From assembly GCF_900099815.1 (NCBI RefSeq), contig NZ_FNCW01000001.1, positions 5,933-69,932 on the forward strand: 64,000 nt of DNA. The letters are read 5' to 3'. Position 1 is the first letter of the stretch; each line of letters begins with the position of its first letter. A program made the translations under genes and the position numbers. The DNA is from Psychroflexus sediminis. Lineage in GTDB: Bacteria; Bacteroidota; Bacteroidia; Flavobacteriales; Flavobacteriaceae. Positions 52,330 through 59,822 of the stretch are shown here, piece by piece. The notes beneath the pieces are model-generated. The model was not told where the DNA came from, searched no databases, and was given only the letters and a program-made list of their open reading frames with translations.

Positions 52330-52740
52330 CTATTTTTTATTTTTCCTAAGATTTAATCTTGAAATTTCTATGCCATCCGGAAAGCACCCTCCTTCTTCGT
52401 CTTCAGCAGTAATTAATATCTCCATTGGCTGGTAAGGAAAGGATGCTGTATAAGTAGATTTTACTGCGTTTTCCTGATTAAAATGTCCTACATTTCTAAG
52501 TGTTCCTTTTTTAGACATCACCCATATGACATAATTCTTCTTTGGCTTTTCTAATCTCTCAGGAGCAGCTAAGTTTTTTGCTTCCAGACTTACTAAATAG
52601 TTAGGATCCTGTTGCTCTTTTATCTCAGCAATAATATCTGCTGCAGGTGTTACCTTTGATACCGGGAACTCGTAGGTTTCTGAACAGGAATTTAAAATGA
52701 ATATTAAGGCTGCAAGTAGTGTGAATTTTATGCTTTTCAT
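52330..52740 (-). CDS. Small lipoprotein of unknown function
   Basis: A 136-residue protein with a lipoprotein signal (FILNSCSET, Cys 19). The rest (residues 20-136) is a compact beta-rich domain: KNYVIWVMSKKGTLRNVGHFNQ and PYQPMEILITAEDEEGG. No family was recognised. A fragment homologous to its 5' part is at 49376-49424. It lies between the MscS gene (upstream on the same strand, 34 bases away) and the coiled-coil gene. Confidence 0.75.
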   Translation of the reverse strand: MKSIKFTLLAALIFILNSCSETYEFPVSKVTPAADIIAEIKEQQDPNYLVSLEAKNLAAPERLEKPKKNYVIWVMSKKGTLRNVGHFNQENAVKSTYTASFPYQPMEILITAEDEEGGCFPDGIEISRLNLRKNKK

Positions 52741-52774
52741 ATGCTTAGTATTGACAATGCTGAATTTATAAAGT

Positions 52775-53647
52775 TTATTTGTCTAATTTGATTTTTAAAG
52801 AGTTTGAAGATTCATAATTTTTTAACTCAACGATAGATGCTGGCAAGCTAAAGCCCTCAGAAGTTAAGGCTGCAACCACTTTATTCATGACCTCAGAACG
52901 CACACTTTGATGTACAGAACGCTTTTTTGATTTAAATGTATCTACCCAGAATCTTATTTTTAGATTGATGGTATTAGTTGCCAACTCGTCAATAGCTATG
53001 GTAGGGTTTTTATCTCCTTTGAGGACGTCTTCGGTCTGGTTGAGAGTTTTTTCAATGATTTCAGTTGCTCTGGTAGGACTGTTTTCATAGGCAATACCCA
53101 CTATAAATTCATATCTTAAAAAACCATCAATAGTGTAATTGAAAAGTGGGTTCTTTAGAATGATAGAATTCGGTAAAAAAACATCTTTCCCATCTGGTGT
53201 TTTTATGAGAGTTTCGCGAATGCTGATATCTTTGACAAAACCGACAATTTGATTTACTTCTATCAGATCATCTAGCCTGAAAGGACTTTTAAAGGCAAGA
53301 ATAATCCCGGCTAAAAAGTTTTCTCCAATGTCTTTTAAAGCAAAACCGATAACGAAGGTTAACAATCCTGCACCTGCCAGAATTTTATTTGTGAAAGAAT
53401 CGAGTCCAAGCAAATAAAGCGTAATCAATATCACAGCAGTTTTGATAACGAAACTGATGATTTGAGATATAAACGTAGCTGTGATTCGGTTTGGAGACTT
53501 CTTAACCAAACGTAATTTTATCCTTTGCTTTACAAAATTGGCTATCAAAAACCCTACAATTAAGAAAAGCAGGGTTAAGCCAAGATTGATGTAATTTGTC
53601 TCAAAGTAAAAAATCACATCTTCATAAAACTCCTCAGATCTATTCAT
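52775..53647 (-). CDS. Small-conductance mechanosensitive channel (MscS family)
   Basis: A 290-residue inner-membrane channel. Three membrane helices: about 20-38 (NLGLTLLFLIVGFLIANFV), 62-85 (FVIKTAVILITLYLLGL), and the pore helix 93-120 (ILAGAGLLTFVIGFALKDIGENFLAG), the glycine/alanine-rich TM3 of MscS. The FRLDDLIEVNQIVGFVKDISIRET and PNSIILKNPLFNYT blocks form the cytoplasmic beta domain. It would release solutes on hypo-osmotic shock. It lies 36 bases downstream of the coiled-coil fusion gene. Confidence 0.9.
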   Translation of the reverse strand: MNRSEEFYEDVIFYFETNYINLGLTLLFLIVGFLIANFVKQRIKLRLVKKSPNRITATFISQIISFVIKTAVILITLYLLGLDSFTNKILAGAGLLTFVIGFALKDIGENFLAGIILAFKSPFRLDDLIEVNQIVGFVKDISIRETLIKTPDGKDVFLPNSIILKNPLFNYTIDGFLRYEFIVGIAYENSPTRATEIIEKTLNQTEDVLKGDKNPTIAIDELATNTINLKIRFWVDTFKSKKRSVHQSVRSEVMNKVVAALTSEGFSLPASIVELKNYESSNSLKIKLDK

Positions 53648-53683
53648 AGGTTTTTAAAGAAATTAAGTTAGACTCAAGATCCA

Positions 53684-54385
53684 TTACTGCTGGTTTTCTT
53701 CCATTTCTTTTTTGAAAGTTGAAACACTTTTGTCTAAAGCAGATTTAAGCTGAATAACTTCGGACTTTAACTCTTCTTTTTTCTCACCAGATGCATTTTG
53801 AAAGGCTTCAATCTTTTTGTCCAGTTCAGTTTTTTGATTGGAAATCTCTTGCTTTTGTTCTTTGTATTTATCTTGAAGGTCATCACTTAGATTGTTGTAC
53901 TGCTCTTCGACTTCTTTGGTTCTGTCTTCAACATCATTTTTTAATTCTTCGACTTTATTGCTTAAGTCCTCCCACTTTTCTGCACTATAATCTTTAGACA
54001 CCTCAATGACATCATTCATTTCTTTCTGTACATCTTCAGATGTCGTCTTTTCATCTTTATTTGATGAATTACAGGCAACTAATAAAGTTAAAACGATAAG
54101 TATCGTAAATATTGATTTTAATTTACTCCACCCTTCTTCAAAAGAATCAAAAGCAGAAGAAAACTTTACTTTAGACTCTTCCCATTTGTCCTCTGAAGAA
54201 GTTTTCAATTCTTCAAATTTCGATTCCAGATCAGTTTTTTTAGCTTCAAATTCTGCTATTGCGTCGTCGTATTTTGTTTCAGAATCTTCTTTAGCAGATT
54301 CTTTTTTAGCCTTCAATTCATTGATTTTTGCAGAAGCCTCATCTATAAGTTGTGCTGCCTTTGCTTTATATTCTTCTTTATTCAT
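53684..54385 (-). CDS. Coiled-coil protein fused in frame to a lipoprotein
   Basis: A 233-residue protein with two parts. Residues 1-92 are clearly homologous to the 94-residue coiled-coil proteins nearby (AQLIDEASAKINELKAKKESAKED, KFSSAFDSFEEGWSKLKSIF). Residues about 90-105 read SIFTILIVLTLLVAC, a complete lipoprotein signal with lipobox LVAC (Cys 105), now internal. The tail (106-233) is a second charged coiled coil (SNKVEELKNDVEDRTKEVEEQYNNL). The join at KLKSIF suggests that a lipoprotein gene lost its start codon and fused in frame. Residues 1-85 could act as a cytoplasmic extension with a membrane anchor. Confidence 0.7.
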   Translation of the reverse strand: MNKEEYKAKAAQLIDEASAKINELKAKKESAKEDSETKYDDAIAEFEAKKTDLESKFEELKTSSEDKWEESKVKFSSAFDSFEEGWSKLKSIFTILIVLTLLVACNSSNKDEKTTSEDVQKEMNDVIEVSKDYSAEKWEDLSNKVEELKNDVEDRTKEVEEQYNNLSDDLQDKYKEQKQEISNQKTELDKKIEAFQNASGEKKEELKSEVIQLKSALDKSVSTFKKEMEENQQ

Positions 54386-54463
54386 TGTGTAAGGTTTTAA
54401 TTAATTCAGTTTAAATTTATAGATATTAAGATAGTCAATTTTCAGATTCTAATCTTAATTTAT

Positions 54464-55123
54464 TTACTCTTCTTCAAAATTTTTGACTTCGATATCATAG
54501 TCAGAGCCTACAATATCTTCTTTGCTTATCCAGTACTTTGAAGTTAATACATGATACTTATTCTTTTCAGGATTTTTTATGGTCCAGATGAATTTGTGAG
54601 CATCTTCAAATTTTACACTAGCTTCAAGTTGATCCGCGAAAAGTCTTTTTACAAGGCTTCTATTTTTGAGGGCTCCCGCAATTACTTTTGCCAGGATTTC
54701 TCTGTCTTCTCCAATTTCAATTCCATCGTCTTCCACAACTTCCAATTTTAGCAGTGTAGCTTCAGTATTAGGAAAAGTACCGTTATAAGCCTTGTATAAA
54801 AGCTGATTGATGTTGAATAAATCGTAGTGTAAACTAGGTTCGGGATATTCTTCAGCCACCTTATCATTTGTCATTTCATGAGATATAGAATGAATTTGGC
54901 CTTCATTCAGTTGATCGCTCAATTTGTAGGTTAGAATAATACTGGCAGCTTCGTCCGGCTCAAAATCTGAAATGGCCATGAAAAGCATTTCTCTCAAATT
55001 TTCATCCTTAACCTCATCAGCTTCGGGGAAGTCAAACTCTTTTAGTAAAGCTGAGTAATCTTCATTTGACCAATAAGAATCGAGTTCGTTTAGGGTTTTG
55101 GCTTCTAAAATTTTTACTTTCAT
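54464..55123 (-). CDS. Hypothetical acidic protein
   Basis: A 219-residue, acidic, soluble protein without signal peptide; not recognised. It contains LREMLFMAISDFEPDEAASIILTYKLSDQL (about 45-75), SHEMTNDKVAEEYPEPSLHYDLFNINQLLYKAYNG and a C-terminal beta-rich part ending WISKEDIVGSDYDIEVKNFEEE. Three bases separate its ATG from the end of the OmpA-type gene on the same strand, so it is in the same operon as that gene. Its genomic partners suggest an envelope-stress role, but nothing in the sequence proves it. Confidence 0.6.
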   Translation of the reverse strand: MKVKILEAKTLNELDSYWSNEDYSALLKEFDFPEADEVKDENLREMLFMAISDFEPDEAASIILTYKLSDQLNEGQIHSISHEMTNDKVAEEYPEPSLHYDLFNINQLLYKAYNGTFPNTEATLLKLEVVEDDGIEIGEDREILAKVIAGALKNRSLVKRLFADQLEASVKFEDAHKFIWTIKNPEKNKYHVLTSKYWISKEDIVGSDYDIEVKNFEEE

Positions 55124-55126
55124 ATC

Positions 55127-56560
55127 TTATTTATCAATTTTAATTTGTTCATTTTCTGGCTTGATGTACACTTTAATCTCAACTCTTCGCTCTGTCGGAA
55201 TAATTTCACTTGAAGCAAATCTATCCCCAAAATTTTGCACATAAATTTTATGGACAGGTACAACTTTGGCCATGAGTTCCTTTATGTATTCCAGCCTTCT
55301 ATCCGTCAAAGCCTTATTGATGCTTTGGTTTCCCGAAGCATCGGTATAGCCGGAAAGCATAATTTTTCCTACATGCTTACTTTCTAGTACTTCCTTTAGT
55401 TCCTTCATCACATCGTTGGAAGGTGCTGTTTTACCTATATCATAAAATGCAGTAATACTTAGAGAATCAACCTCCTTTGTTTTATAAACAGGGACTTCAT
55501 TTATCTTATATATGGTATCCGTTTTTTGTTGTAAAAGCGCCTTCTGAGTAAGCTGTTCTTTAAGTTGTTTAATCGTATCATTTTGAGAATTTAGCTTTTC
55601 GTAAACAGCTTTATCACTCTTGTTTTCTAAAACTATTGTTTCTTTTACAGGCACTTCTTTTTCGATGTAGACAGTATCTCGTTGCTGTGGAATAGTTATC
55701 AGAGGCTGGATTCTATTATTTTGTGGTCTGGCAGGTTCATACCTTACAACTTCTTTGTAAACAGACTCAAAACTTTCATCACTGCTTTTTTCTACTTCTT
55801 TAGACGGAACTTCTTTTTCTATATAAACAGGCTCCTTATCTTGCTGAACTTTTTTTTGAGACTCTAATCGCTCTATTCGCTTTTTTAAATCGTCGTTTTC
55901 AGATTCGGTTTTTTCTGAAAAATTAGCGTTTGTATTCCTGTAAATTTCTTTTACAATAAAGACTGTATCCGTTTTCTGTGTCTGATTTCGGTCAGTATTC
56001 GCTTTATTATAATTCTCTGCTTCTTCCTGAGTCTTTTTTTCTCCAGATACAATTTGAAGTTTCTGTGCTCTGGTTAAAGTGAAAGAACTATCTCTAAGAT
56101 ACATTGAATTTTTATCTTCAGTAATCTTCTGTTGTAGTTTTTTGAACTCTTTATTTTGTGCGTCCAGACTGATTTTGTTTACAGAATCTTTAGTCTTAGA
56201 ACCTGAAACGCTATTACCTTCTGTTGATTTTCTATCCTCTCTCATACTTTTTTTACGAGAATGATTCTTAAGTAACGAAGAGGTGTTTTCGTAAATAAGT
56301 TTTTTTGAATATACACTATCAGAAGAGATGTTCATAACTCTTTTTTGTTCATGAGGACTTACTACTGAATCTGTACGATCCACTTGAGTTAAATCAACTT
56401 TCTCTGGCTTTATTACTTCAGTTTCTACAGGAAATTCAAGTGCTGAGTCACTATCAATATACAATCCTGTGTAGCTCGTACTCTGAATACTGCAGGCAGT
56501 GATTGAAACGACCAGAACAAGTGAATAAACCAGTGCTTTTATTTTCTTATTCCCATCCAT
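55127..56560 (-). CDS. OmpA-family lipoprotein with long charged linker
   Basis: A 477-residue lipoprotein (Cys 23, SITAC). A long, charged central region (about 60-350) repeats a D-T-V-Y/F-I-x-K-E motif at least four times (TVFIVKEIY, PVYIEKEVP, TVYIEKEVP, TIYKINEVP). The C-terminal OmpA domain (about 365-465; KIMLSGYTDASGNQSINKALTDRRLEYI) would bind peptidoglycan, so the protein may bridge membrane and cell wall. Its first 22 bases overlap the end of the upstream gene, indicating translational coupling. No barrel domain is present. Confidence 0.85.
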   Translation of the reverse strand: MDGNKKIKALVYSLVLVVSITACSIQSTSYTGLYIDSDSALEFPVETEVIKPEKVDLTQVDRTDSVVSPHEQKRVMNISSDSVYSKKLIYENTSSLLKNHSRKKSMREDRKSTEGNSVSGSKTKDSVNKISLDAQNKEFKKLQQKITEDKNSMYLRDSSFTLTRAQKLQIVSGEKKTQEEAENYNKANTDRNQTQKTDTVFIVKEIYRNTNANFSEKTESENDDLKKRIERLESQKKVQQDKEPVYIEKEVPSKEVEKSSDESFESVYKEVVRYEPARPQNNRIQPLITIPQQRDTVYIEKEVPVKETIVLENKSDKAVYEKLNSQNDTIKQLKEQLTQKALLQQKTDTIYKINEVPVYKTKEVDSLSITAFYDIGKTAPSNDVMKELKEVLESKHVGKIMLSGYTDASGNQSINKALTDRRLEYIKELMAKVVPVHKIYVQNFGDRFASSEIIPTERRVEIKVYIKPENEQIKIDK

Positions 56561-57705
56561 AGGTCAAGTTCTAAGGCTAATCCAGCCGTTGGTATGATAG
56601 ATAATTTTTCAAGATTTTCGGTTCCTTTTTCTCCAAGTATGAGGATACCAGCGTTAAAACGTACAACTTTAAACATCCTAAAACCAAGACCGGTATAGAC
56701 AGGTAAATCTACTCCTGGTGTCACATATTCTGTGCCTTCAGCATCTTCGATTGGCTCAAGTAATACGCCTACAGAAAAGCCAAAAGAGTCAAAAATACGA
56801 GATTTCATTGCTAGCTTACTTTTGTTGTTGAAAGGAATGGTAATGCCAACTCCAGGGGTGAAATCAATATTTTCAACAGATGAATTGTTGATATCCACAG
56901 ATTTGCTCCAGGCGTACATGCCAACATTTACTGGTAAAGTGAAGCGTTCTTTATCTGTCTTTACTGATTTTATATTTACCAGCTTATAATGCTGTACAAC
57001 ATCACTATTGATAAAAGGAGCAAGTTCAGTGCTTATTAATTTCACAAGGTGATCTACCTTTTCTTGGATCAATTCGTTCGCTTTTTCGCTTTTCTCATCT
57101 CTGGTCGTTTTCTTAAAAAATCTACTGAATTTAAAATCATTTTGTTTTTTTAATTCCTGTAGTACCAAAGACGATGGAGCTTCTACAGAAATCATGTTTT
57201 TAGATTCATGGTATTTTAATGATTCCTTCACCAGCTTTTCCAATTCCTCATACACGTGTTTTGGTTTGTTTACCACGACATTTTTCCCATCGTAATACAT
57301 ATTGTTCATCAAAAGAAAACGTATTCTGCTTTTAAGATTTTCAAGCAATTTTGACTTTTGCGAATTAGATAACAGCTTGTAGGTGATGATTTCAAAATCA
57401 TATTTTGTATTCGATCTTAAAACAGGAGGAACTACTATGTTGAAGGTTTCAGAAGAGTTTCTTTCTATTCTATTCCATAGATAAGAATGCAGGGTGTAAT
57501 CTTTCTCTTCGTAAGAGATATTGACTTTTACCATCTCTATATCTTTTCCAGCTTCGCCTACTATTGAGAGGGTTTCATCAAAAGGTATTCTTGGAGTGTT
57601 ATAAAATGTTCCAGATTCAAAATCAATTTTAACGCTTCTTTCTTGTGAATAAGATGCAGTTAGGGAACAAAGAAGTAAAAGAGTCGTAAGTAATGTTTTA
57701 TTCAT
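56539..57705 (-). CDS. Hypothetical exported protein with barrel-like C-terminus
   Basis: A 388-residue protein with a signal peptide (SLTASYSQ). Residues about 25-240 are mixed alpha/beta (IRFLLMNNMYYDGKNVVVNKPKHVYEELEKLVKES) and not recognised. The last ~140 residues (VNVGMYAWSKSVDINNS to LALELDLWMGIRK) show strand-turn patterns of an outer-membrane barrel. It overlaps the downstream OmpA-type gene by 22 bases, so the two products are probably made together. Role unknown; a link to the cell wall or to envelope integrity is plausible from its neighbour only. Confidence 0.6.
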   Translation of the reverse strand: MNKTLLTTLLLLCSLTASYSQERSVKIDFESGTFYNTPRIPFDETLSIVGEAGKDIEMVKVNISYEEKDYTLHSYLWNRIERNSSETFNIVVPPVLRSNTKYDFEIITYKLLSNSQKSKLLENLKSRIRFLLMNNMYYDGKNVVVNKPKHVYEELEKLVKESLKYHESKNMISVEAPSSLVLQELKKQNDFKFSRFFKKTTRDEKSEKANELIQEKVDHLVKLISTELAPFINSDVVQHYKLVNIKSVKTDKERFTLPVNVGMYAWSKSVDINNSSVENIDFTPGVGITIPFNNKSKLAMKSRIFDSFGFSVGVLLEPIEDAEGTEYVTPGVDLPVYTGLGFRMFKVVRFNAGILILGEKGTENLEKLSIIPTAGLALELDLWMGIRK

Positions 57706-57790
57706 GTTTAATAGTTTCTATAAAGGGTTTGTAAATTATAAAGCTTTAGTATGAGCTTCAGAATTAATTTATTTTTTTAATTGTGAATTT

Positions 57791-58012
57791 CTAATTTCTG
57801 CTTTTATTTTCGATAGCAAGTTTCTTTAGCATTGAAAAAATCAAACCTCCGGAAACCGCACCTAAAACATACAACAGTATACTTGCAGCAGATAGGGGTA
57901 TTTCTAGCTGCCATATGATAAATTTTAAGCTAACGGTTTCCATATTTTGGAATATGAAAATAGTAGCTGCTATTATGATTATCAGTAATAAAATGGATTT
58001 AAGAGTGCGCAT
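57791..58012 (-). CDS. LapA-like (DUF1049) small membrane protein
   Basis: A 73-residue protein with two membrane helices (about 4-22 and 38-60): LKSILLLIIIIAATIFIFQNMETVSLKFI and ILLYVLGAVSGGLIFSMLK. The pattern F-x-x-Q-N-x-x-x-V-x-x-x-F-x-x-W is that of LapA/DUF1049 proteins, small inner-membrane proteins of envelope metabolism. The ATG at 58012 is used; a TTG three codons upstream also opens the frame. The 85-base gap to the next gene and the 218 bases upstream contain nothing else recognisable. Confidence 0.8.
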   Translation of the reverse strand: MRTLKSILLLIIIIAATIFIFQNMETVSLKFIIWQLEIPLSAASILLYVLGAVSGGLIFSMLKKLAIENKSRN

Positions 58013-58230
58013 TAGGGGCAATTTATTTCTATTTTAAAACTTTAATTTTTTTTAAAGCCCATTTTTAAATAAAAAAAGTTTCAGTATTTATCCAATGGTA
58101 GAAGAGTAGATCGATAGAACTCTAGTTCTTGATTGACATGCATTTAAATTTTTAGTAAATGTATAATAGAAATACATTCAAATCTTTCTTTTTTGAAAAG
58201 TTCACCCGATTGAGATGAAAAAAAAGCTTT

Positions 58231-59232
58231 TTAAGAGTTTTTATACTTGCCAGGTGTAGTTCCGAAGCGTTGTTTGAACCTAGTGCTGAACATTGATGTG
58301 CTTTTATAGCCACAAAAATTAGCAATTTCTTTTATGCTTAGATCGCCATCATCTATGAGAGCTTTTGCTTTATTCAATCGCTCCAGTCTTATAATGTCAG
58401 TGAAAGTTTTGCCATATAATTTTCTAAATCCAGTTTTAAGCTTTGTTTCATTTGTGCCTATTTCTCGAGAAATTAAAGACAATGTCAGTTTTTTCTCAAG
58501 ATTGTTATGAATGTATTCTTTTGCTTTTTTGATTACAGGCACGTCTTGCTTTCTCAGGACTTTTTTACTGTAACCTTCAGAGGTTTCTTTGTCAAACTGT
58601 TCGGACTGAAGCCAAAGTAATTCAAGAGCTTTGGACTCCAAAAAGAATCGCTTCACCATCCCTTCTTTTTCAGTGTTTATTATTTCTGAAATAGTTTCGC
58701 TGATGTCTAAAGTGTAAAGGCTGTGGTAAATAAAATGATCATCCATTTTCTTATTCATCAATACATTACCTATTTGTTTAGGTAAGCTAAAAAAATCTGA
58801 TTTCAAATCAATAGAAAAGCTTTGAGTTTCAACCTGCAGAAACAAGAGCTCAATATCATTCTGGACAGGGAATGTAAATAGTTGATTTTCACCACCTTTT
58901 GCTGCAACCATACAAGAAAAGTTGTCTGTAAGCCTATAACGAATATTTGGAGATACATTATGAATTAGCTCTCCTTTCCTTACAAAGAAAAATCTCAAAT
59001 AATTATTTTTATCTTCTTCAAAGTCAAGTTCTAGTAAAGAGCTGATATCTCCTTTTAAAATGTTAAAATTAAAACCTTTGTCAAATTCATAGCTAATAAG
59101 ATTGAGATCTCCTATTCCATTTGTAATTTGGGTCTTAAGCTCAAAACCTCTTTTAGAGTCAATAGTATGAAGGTTTTGATTTAATGCGGTATGTAAACCT
59201 AGGGCATTATTTTTTTCTATTTTTATTTTCAT
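58231..59232 (-). CDS. AraC-family transcriptional regulator
   Basis: A 333-residue regulator. The C-terminal AraC/XylS double helix-turn-helix occupies about residues 235-333 (LTLSLISREIGTNETKLKTGFRKLYG, then LSIKEIANFCGYKSTSMFSTRFKQRFGTTPGKYKNS). The N-terminal ~230 residues are a sensory domain with no recognised family, containing MVAAKGGENQLFTFPVQND. It lies at the 5' end of the minus-strand envelope cluster. The 218-base gap before the LapA-like gene suggests a separate transcript. It could control the cluster, though no operator was identified. Confidence 0.9.
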   Translation of the reverse strand: MKIKIEKNNALGLHTALNQNLHTIDSKRGFELKTQITNGIGDLNLISYEFDKGFNFNILKGDISSLLELDFEEDKNNYLRFFFVRKGELIHNVSPNIRYRLTDNFSCMVAAKGGENQLFTFPVQNDIELLFLQVETQSFSIDLKSDFFSLPKQIGNVLMNKKMDDHFIYHSLYTLDISETISEIINTEKEGMVKRFFLESKALELLWLQSEQFDKETSEGYSKKVLRKQDVPVIKKAKEYIHNNLEKKLTLSLISREIGTNETKLKTGFRKLYGKTFTDIIRLERLNKAKALIDDGDLSIKEIANFCGYKSTSMFSTRFKQRFGTTPGKYKNS

Positions 59233-59375
59233 TAATAGTAAAAACTGAGTGCAAATTCAATCATTTTAATTTATTATACAATTATCGTTGTTTAAATTTG
59301 AAATTACATTTTGAAAGGTAAACTCAAAGCTATTAGAACTAGATGTATAATTAATAACTGAAATTCAACTAGTAG

Positions 59376-59421
59376 TTTAAACGATCAAAGCACAGAACTC
59401 TCTGTGCTTTGATCGTTTAAA
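59376..59421. terminator. Strong 21-bp stem terminator downstream of the dksA-like gene
   Basis: Perfect inverted repeat: TTTAAACGATCAAAGCACAGA (59376-59396), a four-base loop (59397-59400) and its complement (59401-59421). It is placed 17 bases after the end of the dksA-like gene on the minus strand. The A/T-rich ends suit both directions. Confidence 0.9.
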
Positions 59422-59437
59422 AAATGTATAGTTTATT

Positions 59438-59821
59438 TTACTGCTTATTTTTTGCTTCTATGCTAAGTGTTGCATGCGGTACTAAAATCAATCGTTCTTT
59501 ACGAATCAATTTTCCGGTTTCACGGCAAATTCCGTAGGTCTTATTTTCGATGCGAATCAAAGCATTTTGAAGATCACGGATAAATTTCCCCTGTCTAATA
59601 GCCAGTTGTGAATTGGCTTCCTTACTTAAGGTGTTGCTGCCATCGTCAAAAGATTTAAATGTAGGAGCGGTATCTTCAGTATCGTTGCTGCTGCCATTTT
59701 TGTAAGCGTCTTCGTAAGTTTGGAGTTGTTTCTTAGCTTTTTCGATTTTTTCCTGAATCAACTTTTTAAATTCTGCAAGATCTTCATCAGAATAACGCTC
59801 TTTATTGTTTTGTTCTGCCAT
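59438..59821 (-). CDS. TraR/DksA-family protein lacking the C4 zinc finger
   Basis: A 127-residue protein related to DksA/TraR, which act at the RNA polymerase secondary channel. The N-terminal half is a long coiled coil (FKKLIQEKIEKAKKQLQTYEDAY). The zinc finger region reads YGICRETGKLIRKERLILVPHATLS: only one Cys of the C-x2-C pair remains, with H in place of another ligand. Such degenerate fingers are common in the family in this phylum. It starts one base after the ileS stop, so it is in an ileS operon. A strong terminator follows. Confidence 0.85.
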   Translation of the reverse strand: MAEQNNKERYSDEDLAEFKKLIQEKIEKAKKQLQTYEDAYKNGSSNDTEDTAPTFKSFDDGSNTLSKEANSQLAIRQGKFIRDLQNALIRIENKTYGICRETGKLIRKERLILVPHATLSIEAKNKQ

Positions 59822-59822
59822 T

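Larger units (their letters stand above)
48007..52740. repeat. Tandem segmental duplication, two unequal copies
   Basis: Block 1 (48007 to about 49424) contains the HIT 3' end, CYTH gene, a decayed DUF481-like remnant, the 94-residue coiled-coil gene and a lipoprotein fragment. Block 2 (about 49425 to 52740) repeats the same order: HIT fragment, broken CYTH copy, DUF481-like gene, coiled-coil gene and lipoprotein gene, with a broken methyltransferase gene inserted. The junction at about 49425 joins a lipoprotein fragment to HIT sequence. Confidence 0.85.
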
